Origin: Deinococcus puniceus
Lineage (GTDB): Bacteria; Deinococcota; Deinococci; Deinococcales; Deinococcaceae
Direction: 5' to 3'
NCBI RefSeq assembly: GCF_001644565.1
Contig: NZ_CP011387.1
Location: 2,525,001-2,589,000 of the forward strand
Length of the DNA: 64,000 nucleotides
In this document: piece by piece, positions 63,178 to 64,000 of the stretch
Numbering within the stretch: position 1 is the stretch's first letter
How the letters are laid out: the number at the start of each line of letters is the position of its first letter
Made by a program: the position numbers and the translations under genes
The notes under the pieces: generated by a model
Database searches by the model: none
Told to the model about the DNA's origin: nothing
Seen by the model: only the letters and a program-made list of their open reading frames with translations

Positions 63178-64000
63178 ATCCCTTCCCGCCGCACAAACAG
63201 CAGCAACGTCGCCCCCGCCAGCAGCACCAGCAACAGCGACGCATGACCGCCACTCAGGAACACCAGCGGAATCACGGCGGCCAACACCAGCGGCACGAGG
63301 TAAGGCCGTCCCAGTGCAGTCACCGCCAGCGCGAGGCCAACCACCACACCTAGCAGTTGCGCCACGATTACGGGCAGATAGAAGGTCAGGACGCCGCCCA
63401 ACACCAAGCCGAGGCTGAGGCCCAGCACCGCACCCGCCAACGGCAAAGGCAGCAGCTTCAGGCGGCGCGATATGGCCCAACCCGCGCACAGCAACGCGGA
63501 AAGTAGCACGGCCAATGGCCCCACGAGGCCCAGTTTGCCCAGCGTTTCGCGGATGCTGCCCTGCGTGAACACCACCGCCACATCCTGCGCGGTAATCACA
63601 TCCTCCAGTTGCCAGCGCAAGACCTGTGCCATGCCCAGTGCCGTGCGCGTCTGGCTGGTGGGGAACAGGGTATAGCGCTGAAATTTGGCAGGCCGGTCTG
63701 CGTTGATGGTCAGGTCAAAATTCTTCACGCTTTCGCGGCGTTGGCCCAGCAGATAGCTCCAGCCTTTGGCCCCCTGATGGCGGTAGGTCACATTCACTTT
63801 CACGGCTTGGCCCGCCGCTACTTCGCCCGTCCAGACGCTTCCGCCCGCCAGATCGGAGGCGCGGTAAGCCTGCCCATTCACGGTCAGTTTGAAGCCGCTG
63901 AGGGTGCCGCTTCCGTCGGGCAGGGGGAAGGCGAAGCGCAGGGTGGCTGCCTCCGCTTGCGGGTTGGTGAAGGTGTAATCGGCGTTGAAAACCGCGTTGT
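63156..64000 (-). CDS. Membrane protein, N-terminus beyond window
   Basis: The open frame reaches the right edge without a stop, so only the C-terminal 281 or so residues are seen. An external Ig-like or carboxypeptidase-regulatory-like beta domain (FKLTVNGQAYRASDLAGGSVWTGE) is followed by a second beta part and then about five membrane helices (LGLVGPLAVLLSALLCAGW, LPLPLAGAVLGLSLGLVLGG, and later ones). Function is unknown; the arrangement recalls proteins that expose a ligand-binding face outside the membrane. The final codons (SKGLKV then TAG) are family A repeat DNA, so the original end has been replaced. Confidence 0.7.
   Translation of the reverse strand, partial: NAVFNADYTFTNPQAEAATLRFAFPLPDGSGTLSGFKLTVNGQAYRASDLAGGSVWTGEVAAGQAVKVNVTYRHQGAKGWSYLLGQRRESVKNFDLTINADRPAKFQRYTLFPTSQTRTALGMAQVLRWQLEDVITAQDVAVVFTQGSIRETLGKLGLVGPLAVLLSALLCAGWAISRRLKLLPLPLAGAVLGLSLGLVLGGVLTFYLPVIVAQLLGVVVGLALAVTALGRPYLVPLVLAAVIPLVFLSGGHASLLLVLLAGATLLLFVRREGMSKGLKV

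Overview
The window is a 64 kb piece of a GC-rich chromosome that almost certainly comes from a Deinococcus. The main reasons are a glutaminyl-tRNA synthetase carrying a C-terminal GatB/Yqey tail, a PriA that has lost its helicase ATPase motifs, a tandem pair of glutamate dehydrogenases as in Thermus, a DUF5693-csaB cell-wall pair, and many genes whose start codon lies 5-8 nt after a TANNNT -10 box (leaderless transcription, known to be common in Deinococcus). The species cannot be named from sequence alone. About 60 protein genes are supported. No rRNA, tRNA, CRISPR array, transposase or phage gene was seen.

Layout. 1-5010: a leftward envelope run (lipoprotein, LptD/OstA-like beta-barrel protein, SpoIID/LytB protein). 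5300-10750: FAD oxidoreductase, Tat-exported phosphoesterase, DUF3006-phosphatase pair, an unknown protein behind a leader with a 16-codon ORF, and a Zn-dependent phospholipase-like protein. 10751-19829: glnS, a receiver-Roadblock fusion, an unknown protein, an EamA permease, a PH-like membrane protein and priA. 19887-24722: an AT-rich orphan, a COG0523 GTPase and a large GGDEF-GAF-HD-GYP protein. 24856-34010: folE, purA, a probable catalytically dead E2-like protein, a leucine-dehydrogenase-like gene, udk, DUF5693 and csaB. 34098-38742: thioesterase, M20 peptidase, an AT-rich islet, a glycine-zipper membrane protein and a polyprenyl diphosphate synthase. 39063-46769: two GDH genes, a CAP lipoprotein, an acyl-CoA carboxylase subunit, an XRE-cupin regulator and an acetyltransferase. 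46873-53245: xpt, a quinate-dehydrogenase-like protein, rplS, small envelope proteins, an HxlR regulator divergent from a nitroreductase, a quinone reductase and a VOC protein. 53259-58528: a zinc (or Mn) uptake locus. 58553-64000: a winged-helix protein, treS, glpX, a rhomboid protease and a partial membrane protein.

The zinc locus is the most coherent regulatory story. Permease, ATPase, binding protein, ribosomal protein L28 and a COG0523 GTPase lie on one strand. The sequence TGATA-N6-TATCA occurs both at the L28-znuA promoter and between the GTPase gene and a divergent unknown gene at 58067, which suggests a Fur/Zur-type regulon. The locus has been split by an AT-rich orphan and by a palindromic repeat.

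The most unusual genome-scale feature is a set of at least five short intergenic repeat families (called A to E here). They are mostly palindromic or inverted, sit mainly at gene 3' ends, nest inside one another, and in several cases supply the last codons or stop codons of genes, or an in-frame linker in glnS.
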